A stretch of DNA of 64,000 bases from contig NZ_FOMR01000014.1 in assembly GCF_900112705.1 (NCBI RefSeq), positions 1 to 64,000 on the forward strand. The letters are read 5' to 3'. The notes beneath the pieces were generated by a model, which had not been told where the DNA came from, ran no database searches, and saw nothing but the letters and a program-made list of their open reading frames with translations. The DNA is from Lentibacillus persicus. Its GTDB lineage: Bacteria > Bacillota > Bacilli > Bacillales > Amphibacillaceae. Numbering within the stretch: the stretch's first letter is position 1; each line of letters starts with the position of its first letter. The translations under genes and the position numbers were made by a program. Of the stretch, positions 43,431-52,958 are shown one piece after another.

Positions 43431-43501
43431 ATTTATGCAGTTCATTTGAAAGTAGGCAAGGCACGACAGAAGGCAGAAGTTTAAAGTGGGAGATGGTCGG
43501 T

Positions 43502-44734
43502 ATGACGTACAGTTATTTGTCACATCTTTATTGTCCGAAATGCGGGCATACATATGACACCAGTGAGCAGCATCAGCTGTGCACGTGCGGATCACCCTTG
43601 CTGGTCGACTATGATTTGAACGCAATTAGCAGCGTTTTATCGCCTGATGTGCTGACGTTGCGGGAGCCATCATTGTGGCGATACCATGAATTATTGCCGG
43701 TTGAAGTTGAAGCCAATGTTGTGTCGTTAGGCGAAGGGATGACACCATTAACCCCGTTTCCTCGACTTGGAAAGGATATGGCCCTTGAAAAGCTGTATAT
43801 GAAGGATGAAGGGCTGATTCCGACCGGCAGTTTCAAGGCAAGAGGCGCAGCTGTCGGTGTATCGAAAGCGAGCGAAGTTGGTGTCAAAGAGCTGGCTATG
43901 CCAACGAATGGAAACGCCGGTGCGGCATGGGCGTTGTATGCCGCCAGAGCCGGTATGAAAGCCACGATTGTTATGCCGAATGATGCGCTTGAAATAACAC
44001 GAAACGAAGTCGCATTGTCCGGTGCAAGTCTGTACTTAGTCAACGGGCTCATAAGTGATGCCGGCAAAATTGTCGGAAAAGCGGTCAAGGACTATAATCT
44101 ATACGACGCATCCACCTTAAAAGAACCTTATCGAATTGAAGGCAAAAAAACGATGGGTCTTGAAATCGCCGAACAATTTAACTGGCAGTTGCCAGATGTC
44201 ATCCTGTATCCGACAGGTGGCGGGGTCGGCCTGATCGGCATTTATAAAGCTTTAAAAGAATTAAAAGCGTTGGGCTGGGTGGAAGGAAAGATGCCACGTT
44301 TAGTAGCTGTCCAATCAACAGGCTGTGCGCCAATTGTTAAAGCATGGGAAGAAGGAAGGCGAGAGTCCGATTATTGGAATGATTCCGAAACACTTGCTTT
44401 CGGTATCAATGTTCCAAAAGCATTGGGCGATTTCCTCGTGTTGGATGCGATCTATGCTACCGATGGCTGCGCGATTGCCGTGGATGATGAATCGATGCTT
44501 CACGAGCAGGCGAAAATCGCGCAAATGGAAGGAAATTTTATTTGTCCGGAGGGTGCTGCGACATTTACAGCCGCCCGCAAATTGCGGGAGGATGGATGGA
44601 TCGGAGCAGATGAGACAGTCGTGGTCCTGAACACTGGCGCCGGTATCAAATATCCTGATACGGTTCAAGTTAAACCGGAAATGCTCGAAAAAGAGGATAC
44701 GATTATTAAGAAGGGTGAGGAAAGTAAAAATTAA
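43502..44734 (+). CDS. Threonine synthase-like PLP enzyme
   Basis: This 410-residue fold-type II PLP protein starts with a zinc-ribbon-like YCPKCGHTYDT...CTCGSPLL, as in many threonine synthases. The PLP lysine lies in IPTGSFKARGAAVG, and the phosphate-binding glycine loop is PTGGGVGLIGIYKAL. It would convert phosphohomoserine to threonine, but no hom or thrB is adjacent and it ends a sugar cluster, so a different substrate (a beta- or gamma-elimination or replacement) is possible. ATG 43502 fits GTGGGAG at 43486-43492; the ATG at 43493 is too close. A terminator follows. Confidence 0.8.
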   Translation: MTYSYLSHLYCPKCGHTYDTSEQHQLCTCGSPLLVDYDLNAISSVLSPDVLTLREPSLWRYHELLPVEVEANVVSLGEGMTPLTPFPRLGKDMALEKLYMKDEGLIPTGSFKARGAAVGVSKASEVGVKELAMPTNGNAGAAWALYAARAGMKATIVMPNDALEITRNEVALSGASLYLVNGLISDAGKIVGKAVKDYNLYDASTLKEPYRIEGKKTMGLEIAEQFNWQLPDVILYPTGGGVGLIGIYKALKELKALGWVEGKMPRLVAVQSTGCAPIVKAWEEGRRESDYWNDSETLAFGINVPKALGDFLVLDAIYATDGCAIAVDDESMLHEQAKIAQMEGNFICPEGAATFTAARKLREDGWIGADETVVVLNTGAGIKYPDTVQVKPEMLEKEDTIIKKGEESKN

Positions 44735-44751
44735 TAGTTTCTTGAAAATAC

Positions 44752-44794
44752 AAGGCAGCTGCAAATCAAAATTGCGGCCGCCTTTTATTTTTTT
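44752..44794 (+). terminator. Terminator of the sugar cluster
   Basis: AAGGCAGCTGCAA pairs with TTGCGGCCGCCTT (11 of 13), followed by TTATTTTTTT. Confidence 0.9.
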
Positions 44795-44902
44795 GTCGAT
44801 GAAATTTATATGGCAACCGCGATGGCAGCGAGAGAACGAGCTAGAGATGCAACTCTGCAAATCAATACCACATGGGCCTCGCCATATTTTTGCCCGTTTT
44901 AT

Positions 44903-44981
44903 TTGTCAGACAAAAAAATTATTTTACATAAAAAGATTGACATTAGTACGAAGAGACATTATAATTCTAATTGTCAGACAA
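44903..44981 (+). promoter_or_regulatory. SigA-type promoter flanked by two TTGTCAGACAA operators
   Basis: TTGACA (44937-44942) and TATAAT (44960-44965) are both perfect, with a 17-base spacer. Identical 11-bp palindromes TTGTCAGACAA lie at 44903-44913, upstream of the -35, and 44971-44981, just after the -10; their centres are 68 bases apart. The next gene encodes a FadR-type GntR regulator, so autoregulation of the glucarate operon through these sites, possibly by looping, is likely. Confidence 0.85.
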
Positions 44982-45024
44982 AATAAAAGTTTTACAAAAC
45001 AAACGGAAAGGGGGACGGATTAAT

Positions 45025-45729
45025 TTGGAAGATCAAATTGAATCGCTAAAAATGAAAACGGTAAAACGAAATACATTAGCTCAACAGGTAATCGAACAAA
45101 TTATTGAATTGTTGATGAGCGGCCAGCTAAAAGCAGGTGATAAACTTCCGTCCGAAATGGAGTTGATGGACTTGCTCAGTGTAAGCAGGCCTGTGCTTAG
45201 GGAAGCGCTGAGTTCTCTGGAAGCTTTGGGAGTGATTCATCGAAAAACAAAGGAAGGAACATTTTTCGCTGATAAAGTTGGAAGTGAGCCGCACAGAATT
45301 ATGCTGGCGCTGTCGGTTGGTGACATTGACACGATTATCGAAACCCGTCTGACACAGGAACTTGGCCTTGTCGGACTTGCGGCTGAAAAAATAACAGAAA
45401 CGGATTTGAAACGATTAAATGAAAATATCGAACTCATGGAAGCAACTGAGGGCGATTATTTGGAGATTGATCGGGAATTCCATAGAATCATTGCCTTCAG
45501 TGCAAGTAATTCCATTACGGAAGGGATGATTGATGCGCTGCTAAATATGTACGATAAAACGATGGAAAATATTGCGGTGAAAGACAGAAATAAAGCTAAG
45601 ACCTTGCAGCAGCACAAAGATATTTACCATGCCCTCGCGAAAAGAGATCCTATTGAAGCATATGCGAGTATGTACAGACACTTAGACCATGCCCGAAACA
45701 GATTAATCCGTCCTCTGAGGAAAAAATAA
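45025..45729 (+). CDS. FadR-type GntR regulator of the glucarate operon
   Basis: This 234-residue regulator has an N-terminal winged helix (about 15-80, PSEMELMDLLSVSRPVLREAL) and an all-helical FCD ligand domain (about 95-225). The likely metal residues are D in EIDREFHRIIA and the histidines in HKDIYHAL and YRHLDHARN. It heads the operon for glucarate breakdown and probably responds to glucarate, galactarate or a dehydration product. TTG 45025 fits AAAGGGGGA at 45007-45015; an ATG further upstream overlaps the operator and has no SD. Confidence 0.88.
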   Translation: MEDQIESLKMKTVKRNTLAQQVIEQIIELLMSGQLKAGDKLPSEMELMDLLSVSRPVLREALSSLEALGVIHRKTKEGTFFADKVGSEPHRIMLALSVGDIDTIIETRLTQELGLVGLAAEKITETDLKRLNENIELMEATEGDYLEIDREFHRIIAFSASNSITEGMIDALLNMYDKTMENIAVKDRNKAKTLQQHKDIYHALAKRDPIEAYASMYRHLDHARNRLIRPLRKK

Positions 45730-45750
45730 AATAGGGAAGGACTTGATTAT

Positions 45751-46677
45751 ATGACGAACAGACAGCCTCCTTCTGGAATTGCAGGCTTTCCTGTTACTCC
45801 TTTAAATGAAAACGGTAACATAGATGAGCAGGGGCTAACTGCGAATATTGAATTTTTGCTGGAAGAGGGATTGGATTCTATTTTCGTTGCGTGCGGTGCC
45901 GGTGAATTCCATAACCTGAGCGACGATGAGTTTGAATCGATAGTTAAATTGGGAGCTTCTGTAGTGGGTGGACGAGTTCCCTTTTACACCGGGGTTGGCG
46001 GCAATTTAAGCGGTGCCGTTGAAAAAGCAAAAATATCAGAGAAATATGGCGCTGATGGCTATCTCATTCTTCCACCATACTTAATCGACGGCGAACAGGA
46101 AGGAATCTATCAATATTATAAAACCGTTGTAACGAGTACAGATTTAAATGCGATTATTTATCAGCGTGCAAATGCAATTTCAAACTTGGAGACCGTTAAA
46201 CGGCTGGCAGAGTTTCCGCAAATTGTCGGTGTGAAAGACGGTGTTGGCAATACTGAATTAAATATTGAGCTGACACGGGAGCTTGGCGATCGTTTTGGTT
46301 GGCTGAATGGTATGCCACTGGCTGAAGTGACGATGCCGGCGTATCACCCGCTTGGATTCAACGGCTATTCATCAGCAATCTCCAACTATATTCCACATAT
46401 TTCAAGGAAGTTCTATAATGCTTTATTGGCTGATGACCAAAAGACTATGAATGATCTTTATCAGGATGTCATTTTGCCGATCAATCGCATCAGACGGAAG
46501 CGAAAAGGGTATGCAGTCGCTTTAATCAAAGCTGGAATGGAAATCGTAGGGTTGCCGGTAAGCCGGACGGTCCGGCCGCCTGTGGTGCCAGTGAAAGATG
46601 AACATTATGAAGAATTGAAGCAAATATTGAAATCAGCATTGGATAAATATCCACCCAATCGAAAAGTAGAAATCTAA
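45751..46677 (+). CDS. kdgD: 5-dehydro-4-deoxyglucarate dehydratase
   Basis: This 308-residue DapA-superfamily TIM barrel converts 5-keto-4-deoxyglucarate to 2-oxoglutarate semialdehyde with loss of CO2 and water. FPVTPLNENGNID, the tyrosine in AIIYQRAN and the Schiff-base lysine in VGVKDGVGN mark the active site. The neighbouring glucarate dehydratase and semialdehyde dehydrogenase define the pathway. GGGAAGGACTTGATT precedes the ATG. It lies 21 bases after the regulator gene, in one operon. Confidence 0.9.
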   Translation: MTNRQPPSGIAGFPVTPLNENGNIDEQGLTANIEFLLEEGLDSIFVACGAGEFHNLSDDEFESIVKLGASVVGGRVPFYTGVGGNLSGAVEKAKISEKYGADGYLILPPYLIDGEQEGIYQYYKTVVTSTDLNAIIYQRANAISNLETVKRLAEFPQIVGVKDGVGNTELNIELTRELGDRFGWLNGMPLAEVTMPAYHPLGFNGYSSAISNYIPHISRKFYNALLADDQKTMNDLYQDVILPINRIRRKRKGYAVALIKAGMEIVGLPVSRTVRPPVVPVKDEHYEELKQILKSALDKYPPNRKVEI

Positions 46678-46725
46678 AGAATACTGCGGTAATCATTTTA
46701 ATCATCATTTTGGAGGTAGTTTATC

Positions 46726-48189
46726 ATGGCAGTTCAAACAGAAAAAAGTAATCGTTTCCTGAACTTTATAAACGGTGAATGGGTTGCTTCGGATACTAAT
46801 GAAGTGATTACCAACAGAAACCCGGCTAACACCGATGATGTTGTCGGTCAAGTTCAGAAATCATCGTTGGAAGATTTAAATAATGCAGTCGCTGCCGCAA
46901 AAACGGCGAAAAAAGAATGGAAAAACCTCTCAGGCGCGGCAAGAGGCCAGTATCTTTTTAAAGCGGCCGATATATTGGAAAGCCGTCAAGAGGAAGTAGC
47001 CGAATGTATGACACGGGAGATGGGCAAGACATATCCGGAAGCAAAAGGTGAGACTGCCCGTGGTGTAGCGATTCTCCGCTACTATGCAGGAGAAGGCATG
47101 CGCAAAGTGGGTGATGTGATTCCTTCATCCGACAGTGAAGCGCTCATGTTCACCACCCGGGCTCCATTGGGAGTTGTTGGCGTTATTACGCCGTGGAACT
47201 TTCCTGTCGCCATTCCTGTCTGGAAAACAGCACCCGCATTAATTTATGGTAATACGATTGTATTGAAGCCGGCTTCTGAAGCAGCTGTTACGTGTGGTAA
47301 AGTTATGGAATGTTTACAGGAAGCGGGTATTCCTGCAGGGGTCATTAATATGGTAACCGGACCGGGATCAGTCATCGGTCAGGGACTGGCTGAACACCCA
47401 GACGTCAACGGCATTACGTTCACCGGATCAAATAAAGTCGGTAAAAATATTGGACAAACAGCACTTGCACGCGGTGCCAAGTATCAGTTGGAAATGGGCG
47501 GTAAAAATCCGGTCATCGTTGCATCCGATGCTGACCTTGACTTGGCAGTTGATGCAACTATCAGCGGCGGTCTTAAATCGACCGGTCAGAAATGTACAGC
47601 AACCAGCCGTGTCATTGTGCAAAGCGATGTGTATGAAACGTTTAAGGAAAAACTTGTTGCTAAAGTAAAAGAAATCAGTGTTGGAGATGGTATGAAAGAA
47701 GGCACCTGGATGGGTCCGAGTGTCAGTGAAACCCAATTGAATACCGTGCTTTCATATATTGAAAAAGGAAAAGAAGAAGGCACACTGCTGTGCGGCGGTG
47801 AGAAGCTGTCGGGTGAAGAATACGAGAAAGGCTACTTTGTGGCACCAACGGTATTTGATGATATCACGACCGATGCGACGATTGCCCAGGAGGAGATTTT
47901 CGGCCCTGTTCTTGCCCTCATGAAAGTAGATGATCTTGAAGAAGCCATCGAGCTTGCTAATGATGTAGAGTATGGGTTAAGCGCATCCATCTTTACCACG
48001 AACATTCAAAAAATGCTTTCATTTATTGATGATATGGATGCAGGGCTTGTGCGAATTAATGCAGAAAGTGCCGGCGTGGAATTACAGGCGCCATTTGGCG
48101 GGATGAAGCAATCCAGTTCGCATTCCCGTGAACAAGGAGAAGCAGCTAAGGAATTCTTCACGTCTATTAAGACTGTTTTTGTGAAGTAA
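46726..48189 (+). CDS. 2-oxoglutarate semialdehyde (2,5-dioxovalerate) dehydrogenase
   Basis: This 487-residue aldehyde dehydrogenase has [17 protein letters not shown] with the general-base Glu, the catalytic Cys in [11 protein letters not shown], and the NAD-binding [12 protein letters not shown]. It should oxidise 2-oxoglutarate semialdehyde, made by KdgD, to 2-oxoglutarate, closing the glucarate route into the TCA cycle. Family resemblance is to GucD/YcbD. GGAGGTAGTTTATC precedes the ATG. The stop codon lies inside a strong hairpin that separates it from the transporter genes. Confidence 0.9.
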   Translation: MAVQTEKSNRFLNFINGEWVASDTNEVITNRNPANTDDVVGQVQKSSLEDLNNAVAAAKTAKKEWKNLSGAARGQYLFKAADILESRQEEVAECMTREMGKTYPEAKGETARGVAILRYYAGEGMRKVGDVIPSSDSEALMFTTRAPLGVVGVITPWNFPVAIPVWKTAPALIYGNTIVLKPASEAAVTCGKVMECLQEAGIPAGVINMVTGPGSVIGQGLAEHPDVNGITFTGSNKVGKNIGQTALARGAKYQLEMGGKNPVIVASDADLDLAVDATISGGLKSTGQKCTATSRVIVQSDVYETFKEKLVAKVKEISVGDGMKEGTWMGPSVSETQLNTVLSYIEKGKEEGTLLCGGEKLSGEEYEKGYFVAPTVFDDITTDATIAQEEIFGPVLALMKVDDLEEAIELANDVEYGLSASIFTTNIQKMLSFIDDMDAGLVRINAESAGVELQAPFGGMKQSSSHSREQGEAAKEFFTSIKTVFVK

Positions 48190-48211
48190 AAGGGGCTCCC
48201 CCTTTTACTTC
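48183..48211 (+). promoter_or_regulatory. Perfect hairpin overlapping the stop codon
   Basis: GAAGTAAAAGGGG-CTC-CCCCTTTTACTTC has a 13-bp stem that contains the TAA stop codon. It may protect the upstream mRNA end or reduce readthrough into the transporter genes. Between it and 48342 a weak cre-like TTGTAAGCGTTTTA (near 48249) and an SD are the only signals. Confidence 0.75.
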
Positions 48212-48342
48212 TCTCACAACTTTGGAAGGAGGCGGATGACCGGGAATGTTGTAAGCGTTTTATTCATTATTTCCTGCTGAAAGATGTGGGTAACACTGAG
48301 AATTTTTGGAATATTTTAATTTTTAAAACAGGGGGACTTTAA

Positions 48343-49431
48343 ATGAAGAAACTGATAATGTTTTTAATGGCGGCTTTGCTGATTGCAGTACTGGCTGCAT
48401 GCGGGTCTGATTCTTCTGACAGCGACGCTGAAGCTGAAAGCGAAAATACAAGTGGCGAGGAAGCAAGTGAAGGAGAAACCGGTGTCGATTTGGATCGGGT
48501 CAGGGTACTTATTGGCTCAACCTCAACCGGCGGTGACACATACCAGAACGCTGATGCTGTCACCCGTTATATGGAAAAAGCCATGGACACGAACATGAAG
48601 GTGGATGCTGTTGGGGCACTTCGGGCGTTTGATGAATTAAGCAAAGCAGACGACGATGGCAGCACGATTATGTTTTTCCACGATATGGCCTATCTGGGGG
48701 TAGAATACGGCAGTTTTGATCAGGAACATGAACTGGAAAACTGGACAATTGGACCGGTGGTAGCGACAAACCCTGGTAACGCATTTTTGACAAGTGGTGA
48801 TGCACCATACGATACGATGGCGGAATCGGCTGAATGGTTAAACGAAAATCCGGATGAAACGATCACCGTCGCGATTGAGTCCGGTGGTGTATCAGAAGTT
48901 GTATTTGACGGCTATTATCTGTGGGTTAAAGAAGAATATGGAACAGAAGTTTCTGACCGTATCCTTGCTTATGTGACTGGTTCACAGGAAGATAAAAACC
49001 AGGCTTTGTGGGATGGAAACGCTGATATCATTCATGGTTCAATTGGAGCCAACAATCAGTATACCGAAGACGGTGTGGAAAATAAGATTAAGATGAAATT
49101 CCTCGGCATTACAGCTGGCGAGCGGGTTGAAGGGTTTGACATTCCGACCTTCGCTGAGCAGGGCATTACCGTCAATGGCAAAGAGTTTGTGTTCGATAAA
49201 GAATTCTTCTTTCTGATGCCGAAAAATATTGACGAAAACTTTGCAAGCAAACTTGACGAAGCAGTGACTCAGGTAGCTGAAAATGAAGATTACGCAGCTG
49301 ACTTGAAGAAAAACACTTATGTAGTCAATCATAAGCCAGCGGATGAAGCAAAAGAATATTTGATGGAAAAACGGGACAATTTCCGTTACATCATTGAAAA
49401 TGCACCTAGCTTGGATGACATTGCGCAATAA
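48343..49431 (+). CDS. Tripartite tricarboxylate transporter substrate-binding protein (TctC)
   Basis: This 362-residue secreted lipoprotein has LAAC (Cys 20), a Ser/Asp/Glu-rich linker, and then a TctC/Bug-like two-lobe domain (RVLIGSTSTGGDTYQNADAVTRY at its start, TVAIESGGVSEVVFDGYY in the middle). It captures a carboxylate for the TctBA membrane unit downstream. Its place between glucarate enzymes suggests glucarate, galactarate or a related aldarate. AGGGGGACTTTAA precedes the ATG. Confidence 0.88.
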   Translation: MKKLIMFLMAALLIAVLAACGSDSSDSDAEAESENTSGEEASEGETGVDLDRVRVLIGSTSTGGDTYQNADAVTRYMEKAMDTNMKVDAVGALRAFDELSKADDDGSTIMFFHDMAYLGVEYGSFDQEHELENWTIGPVVATNPGNAFLTSGDAPYDTMAESAEWLNENPDETITVAIESGGVSEVVFDGYYLWVKEEYGTEVSDRILAYVTGSQEDKNQALWDGNADIIHGSIGANNQYTEDGVENKIKMKFLGITAGERVEGFDIPTFAEQGITVNGKEFVFDKEFFFLMPKNIDENFASKLDEAVTQVAENEDYAADLKKNTYVVNHKPADEAKEYLMEKRDNFRYIIENAPSLDDIAQ

Positions 49432-49443
49432 CTTGACAGAATG

Positions 49444-49472
49444 GGAAGCTGTCTGAACGGCAGCTTCCTTTT
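49444..49472 (+). terminator. Intra-operon terminator-like hairpin
   Basis: GGAAGCTG and CAGCTTCC form a perfect 8-bp stem followed by TTTT, just after tctC. Partial termination here would give more binding protein than membrane subunits. Confidence 0.75.
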
Positions 49473-49495
49473 AACCAAAAAGGCAGGTGGGGAGA

Positions 49496-49900
49496 GTGGA
49501 AGACTTCTTCACGATTGATATGACCTATAGTAACTATCATCTTATTTTTCCAAAGATTATTATAGGAATCCTGATTGCTATAGGCGCTGTTCTATTAATC
49601 ACAAATCTGATGAAAAGATGGAAATCAGGAACATTAACACACTTTCGTTTTAAGTTTTTCAGTGATAATTATGACAAAGTTAAATTTTATGGAACGATTT
49701 TATTACTAATCATGTATGCCGTTACTATGACATGGATTGGGTTCGTTTTATCCAGTATCCTGTTTATGATCTTGATCACCCTGCTGTATATTGGGAATAT
49801 CCGTAAAAAATCGATCGTAATTTCAATAACAAACTCATTAGCTACGACAATTGTCATCTGGTATGTATTTGGCCAATTGTTTGATATTACATTGCCATAA
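49496..49900 (+). CDS. Tripartite tricarboxylate transporter small subunit (TctB)
   Basis: This 134-residue protein has four hydrophobic segments, the layout of TctB, located between tctC and tctA. GTG 49496 is used after AGGTGGGGA (49486-49494 region); ATG 49520 is a shorter alternative. Sequence is poorly conserved in this family, so position in the operon is the main evidence. Confidence 0.82.
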   Translation: MEDFFTIDMTYSNYHLIFPKIIIGILIAIGAVLLITNLMKRWKSGTLTHFRFKFFSDNYDKVKFYGTILLLIMYAVTMTWIGFVLSSILFMILITLLYIGNIRKKSIVISITNSLATTIVIWYVFGQLFDITLP

Positions 49901-49914
49901 AGGGGAGGGAGACG

Positions 49915-51420
49915 ATGCCATTTCTTGAAGTACTTACACCATTATCAATCGCTTTGTGTTTTCTGGGGGTTTTTGTCGGGATTGTTATGGGTGCTATCCC
50001 GGGAATGACTGCGACGATGGCGATAGCTATATTCCTGCCTCTTACTTATGCCCTGGATATGATCGACTCTATCGGTCTTTTGATAGGTCTTTATGTTGGT
50101 GGTATTAGCGGCGGGCTAGTTCCGGCCATTCTGTTAAATATTCCAGGTACCCCTTCTTCCCTTTGTACAACATTTGACGGTTATCCGATGACTCAAAAAG
50201 GAGAAGGTGAAAAAGCGTTAAAAATTGGGATTACGGCATCGATTGTCGGCGGCTTCTTCAGTTTGACCGTCCTATATTTCTTCGCACCGTTCCTTTCGTC
50301 GGTAGCCATTGATTTTTCCTCGGTGGAAAAGTTTTTGATTATTGTTTTTGCATTGACAGTGATTGCTTCTATCTCTAAAGGAAGTCTGCTTGGCGGAATC
50401 TTCAGCGGTGTCCTGGGGATGCTGGTCAGCTTGATTGGAACGTTTATGGATAACAATCAGACACGGATGATTCCACCAGGGTTTGAAGATGAACTTGTCT
50501 ACGGATTTTCGCTTCTCCCAGTGCTTATTGGTCTGTTTGCGATCGGGCAGCTGCTGCAGGAAGCAGAAGAAGGTATGAAAGCCGCTGCACACCAAAAAAT
50601 CGATCTTCAGCAAGGGAAAGAAAAGAATAAATTTAGATTTGCAATTATTTTGAAACAAAAAGTCAATGTTGTTCGCTCAGCTCTTCTGGGGACATTTATC
50701 GGAATGCTGCCGGGGGTTGGTGGTAGTGCTGCTTCGATTACAGCTTATTCGCAGGCTAAAAACTTTTCCAAAAAGCCCGAAAAGTTCGGAACCGGGGAAC
50801 CAGAGGGATTGGTGGCAAGCGAATCTGCGAATAATGGTCTGATTGGCGGTGCTTTGATCCCGCTGCTGTCACTTGGAATACCTGGAGACAGCACGACAGC
50901 TATTCTGATTGGGGCATTTCTGCTTCAGGGCATTGAAGTGGGTCCATTGTTTATTACATCGAATCCTGATTTGTGGAGCGGGATAGTTATTGCGCTGGTA
51001 GTAGCCAACATCGTTATGTTTATTTTGATGTTTTTCTCAATCCGATATTTCGCAAAAATTGTCTTCATCCCGAAATACATCATTTTTCCGATTATCGTTG
51101 TGGCTTGTGTCGTTGGTTCATATGCTATCAACAACGGTATCATGTTTGACGTATGGACGCTGCTGTTGTTTGGGGTCTTCGGCTATATATTCCCGAAAAT
51201 CGGCGTTCAGATTCCATCGTTTCTGATAGGTTTTATTTTAGGTATGCAAGCCGAAAAATATTTCATTGACAGTCTAAAAGGAAGCGGCGGGGATTTAGCC
51301 ATCTTTTTTACAAATGGACCTGTTGCAATTGGCCTGTGGGTGTTGATACTCGGTTCTGTCATTTATGCAATTATTGATAACTTCAAATCAAAAAATTCAA
51401 ATCAACAAAATGCTATGTAA
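49915..51420 (+). CDS. Tripartite tricarboxylate transporter large subunit (TctA)
   Basis: This 501-residue protein has about 11-12 membrane segments. The family signatures [35 protein letters not shown] and, in the second half, [18 protein letters not shown] and [14 protein letters not shown] are all present. It forms the Na+-driven channel with TctB and takes substrate from TctC. GGGGAGGGAGACG precedes the ATG. Confidence 0.94.
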   Translation: MPFLEVLTPLSIALCFLGVFVGIVMGAIPGMTATMAIAIFLPLTYALDMIDSIGLLIGLYVGGISGGLVPAILLNIPGTPSSLCTTFDGYPMTQKGEGEKALKIGITASIVGGFFSLTVLYFFAPFLSSVAIDFSSVEKFLIIVFALTVIASISKGSLLGGIFSGVLGMLVSLIGTFMDNNQTRMIPPGFEDELVYGFSLLPVLIGLFAIGQLLQEAEEGMKAAAHQKIDLQQGKEKNKFRFAIILKQKVNVVRSALLGTFIGMLPGVGGSAASITAYSQAKNFSKKPEKFGTGEPEGLVASESANNGLIGGALIPLLSLGIPGDSTTAILIGAFLLQGIEVGPLFITSNPDLWSGIVIALVVANIVMFILMFFSIRYFAKIVFIPKYIIFPIIVVACVVGSYAINNGIMFDVWTLLLFGVFGYIFPKIGVQIPSFLIGFILGMQAEKYFIDSLKGSGGDLAIFFTNGPVAIGLWVLILGSVIYAIIDNFKSKNSNQQNAM

Positions 51421-51458
51421 TAGCCTTATCTATCATCAGGAAAAGTGGGGGAGTTGCT

Positions 51459-52808
51459 ATGCAATCTGAATTAAAAATTAAAAAAGAGACACCACTGCTC
51501 GTTGACTTGAAAGTCTATACCGTTGCCGGAAATGACAGCATGTTACTTAATTTGAGTGGTGCGCACGGGCCGTACTTCACGCGGAATGTCGTCATTTTAA
51601 AAGATAACAGCGGCAATACAGGCGTTGGAGAAGTACCTGGCGGTGAAGGAATCAAACAAACGTTGGAAGATGCTAAGGCACTTTTGGTTGGTGAATCAAT
51701 TGGTGATTATAAAAACATTCTTAGAAAAATAAAAAATACATTTTCTGATCGTGACGCGACGGGTCGAGGTCAGCAGACTTTTGATCTGCGTACAGCGATC
51801 CACGCGGTGACTGCTCTTGAAGCGGCACTGCTCGATCTTTTGGGAAAGCACCTTGGTGTGCCGGTGGCTGCATTATTGGGTGAAGGGCAGCAGCGAAGTG
51901 AAGTGGAGACGCTCGGTTATTTGTTTTATATTGGGGATCGGAATAAAACAGATTTACCTTATAAAAGTAATCCGCACGCAGCAAATGACTGGTTCCGTCT
52001 CAGACATGAAGAGGCACTGACTCCAGAGGCGGTTGTCCGACTTGCAGAGGCCGCTTATGAGCGTTATGGATTTCGTGATTTTAAGCTGAAAGGCGGGGTC
52101 CTTTCAGGGGCGGAAGAAATTGAGGCTGTAACAGCTTTATCTCAGCGTTTTCCGGATGCCCGAATTACGCTTGATCCGAATGGGGCATGGTCATTGGATG
52201 AAGCGGTCAGACTCTGTAAAGATCAGCATGACGTGTTGGCTTACGCAGAAGACCCGTGTGGAGCGGAGGATGGGTTTTCGGCACGGGAAGTAATGAGTGA
52301 ATTCAGGAAGGCCACCGGTCTGCCTACAGCAACTAATATGATTGCCACTGACTGGAGACAAATGGCCCATGCTATCCAATTACATGCTGTTGATATTCCT
52401 TTGGCCGACCCCCATTTCTGGACGATGGAAGGATCTGTACGTGTTGCTCAACTGTGTCATGATTTCGGCCTGACGTGGGGGTCTCATTCGAATAATCATT
52501 TTGATATTTCATTGGCCATGTTTACCCATGTAGCGGCAGCAGCACCAGGTAATATCACTGCAATTGATACCCATTGGATTTGGCAGGATGGCCAGCGTCT
52601 AACGAAAGAACCGTTTAAAATTAAAGATGGCAAGATTAAATTACCGGAAAAACCCGGGCTGGGCATTGAAATTGATATGGATCAGCTTGAAGCAGCCCAT
52701 CAGGTTTATAAAAAAATGGGACTTGGCGCAAGAGATGATTCCAAAGCCATGCAATATTTAATTCCGGGGTGGACATTTGATAATAAACGACCGTGTCTTG
52801 TGCGGTGA
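51459..52808 (+). CDS. gudD: Glucarate dehydratase
   Basis: This 449-residue enolase-superfamily enzyme converts D-glucarate (and often L-idarate) to 5-keto-4-deoxyglucarate. DFKLKGG holds the catalytic Lys pair and TLDPNGAW the first metal Asp. EDPCGAEDG and TNMIATDW follow, and [15 protein letters not shown] carries the His-Asn base region, all as in GudD. It supplies KdgD. GTGGGGGAGTTGCT precedes the ATG, and the gene closes the catabolic run before a terminator. Confidence 0.94.
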   Translation: MQSELKIKKETPLLVDLKVYTVAGNDSMLLNLSGAHGPYFTRNVVILKDNSGNTGVGEVPGGEGIKQTLEDAKALLVGESIGDYKNILRKIKNTFSDRDATGRGQQTFDLRTAIHAVTALEAALLDLLGKHLGVPVAALLGEGQQRSEVETLGYLFYIGDRNKTDLPYKSNPHAANDWFRLRHEEALTPEAVVRLAEAAYERYGFRDFKLKGGVLSGAEEIEAVTALSQRFPDARITLDPNGAWSLDEAVRLCKDQHDVLAYAEDPCGAEDGFSAREVMSEFRKATGLPTATNMIATDWRQMAHAIQLHAVDIPLADPHFWTMEGSVRVAQLCHDFGLTWGSHSNNHFDISLAMFTHVAAAAPGNITAIDTHWIWQDGQRLTKEPFKIKDGKIKLPEKPGLGIEIDMDQLEAAHQVYKKMGLGARDDSKAMQYLIPGWTFDNKRPCLVR

Positions 52809-52826
52809 AGCTAAAAAGTTTCATTC

Positions 52827-52857
52827 AGGGAGCCTGTATATCAAGGGGCTCCTTTTT
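52827..52857 (+). terminator. Terminator after gudD
   Basis: AGGGAGCC pairs with GGGCTCCT across a loop of about 10 bases, followed by TTTTT. Confidence 0.85.
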
Positions 52858-52958
52858 ATCTGACACATAACCGATAATATGTTTCTTAAAGTTGATGGGT
52901 TTCTGGGAGTGTCCGGTAAGTTCAATTGAGTGCTAATATTGTAAATCGAGGTGAGCCA

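Noticed and set aside
43431-43501. T-box leader before the threonine-synthase-like gene
   Set aside because: The gap is about 70 bases and has no T-box sequence or terminator.
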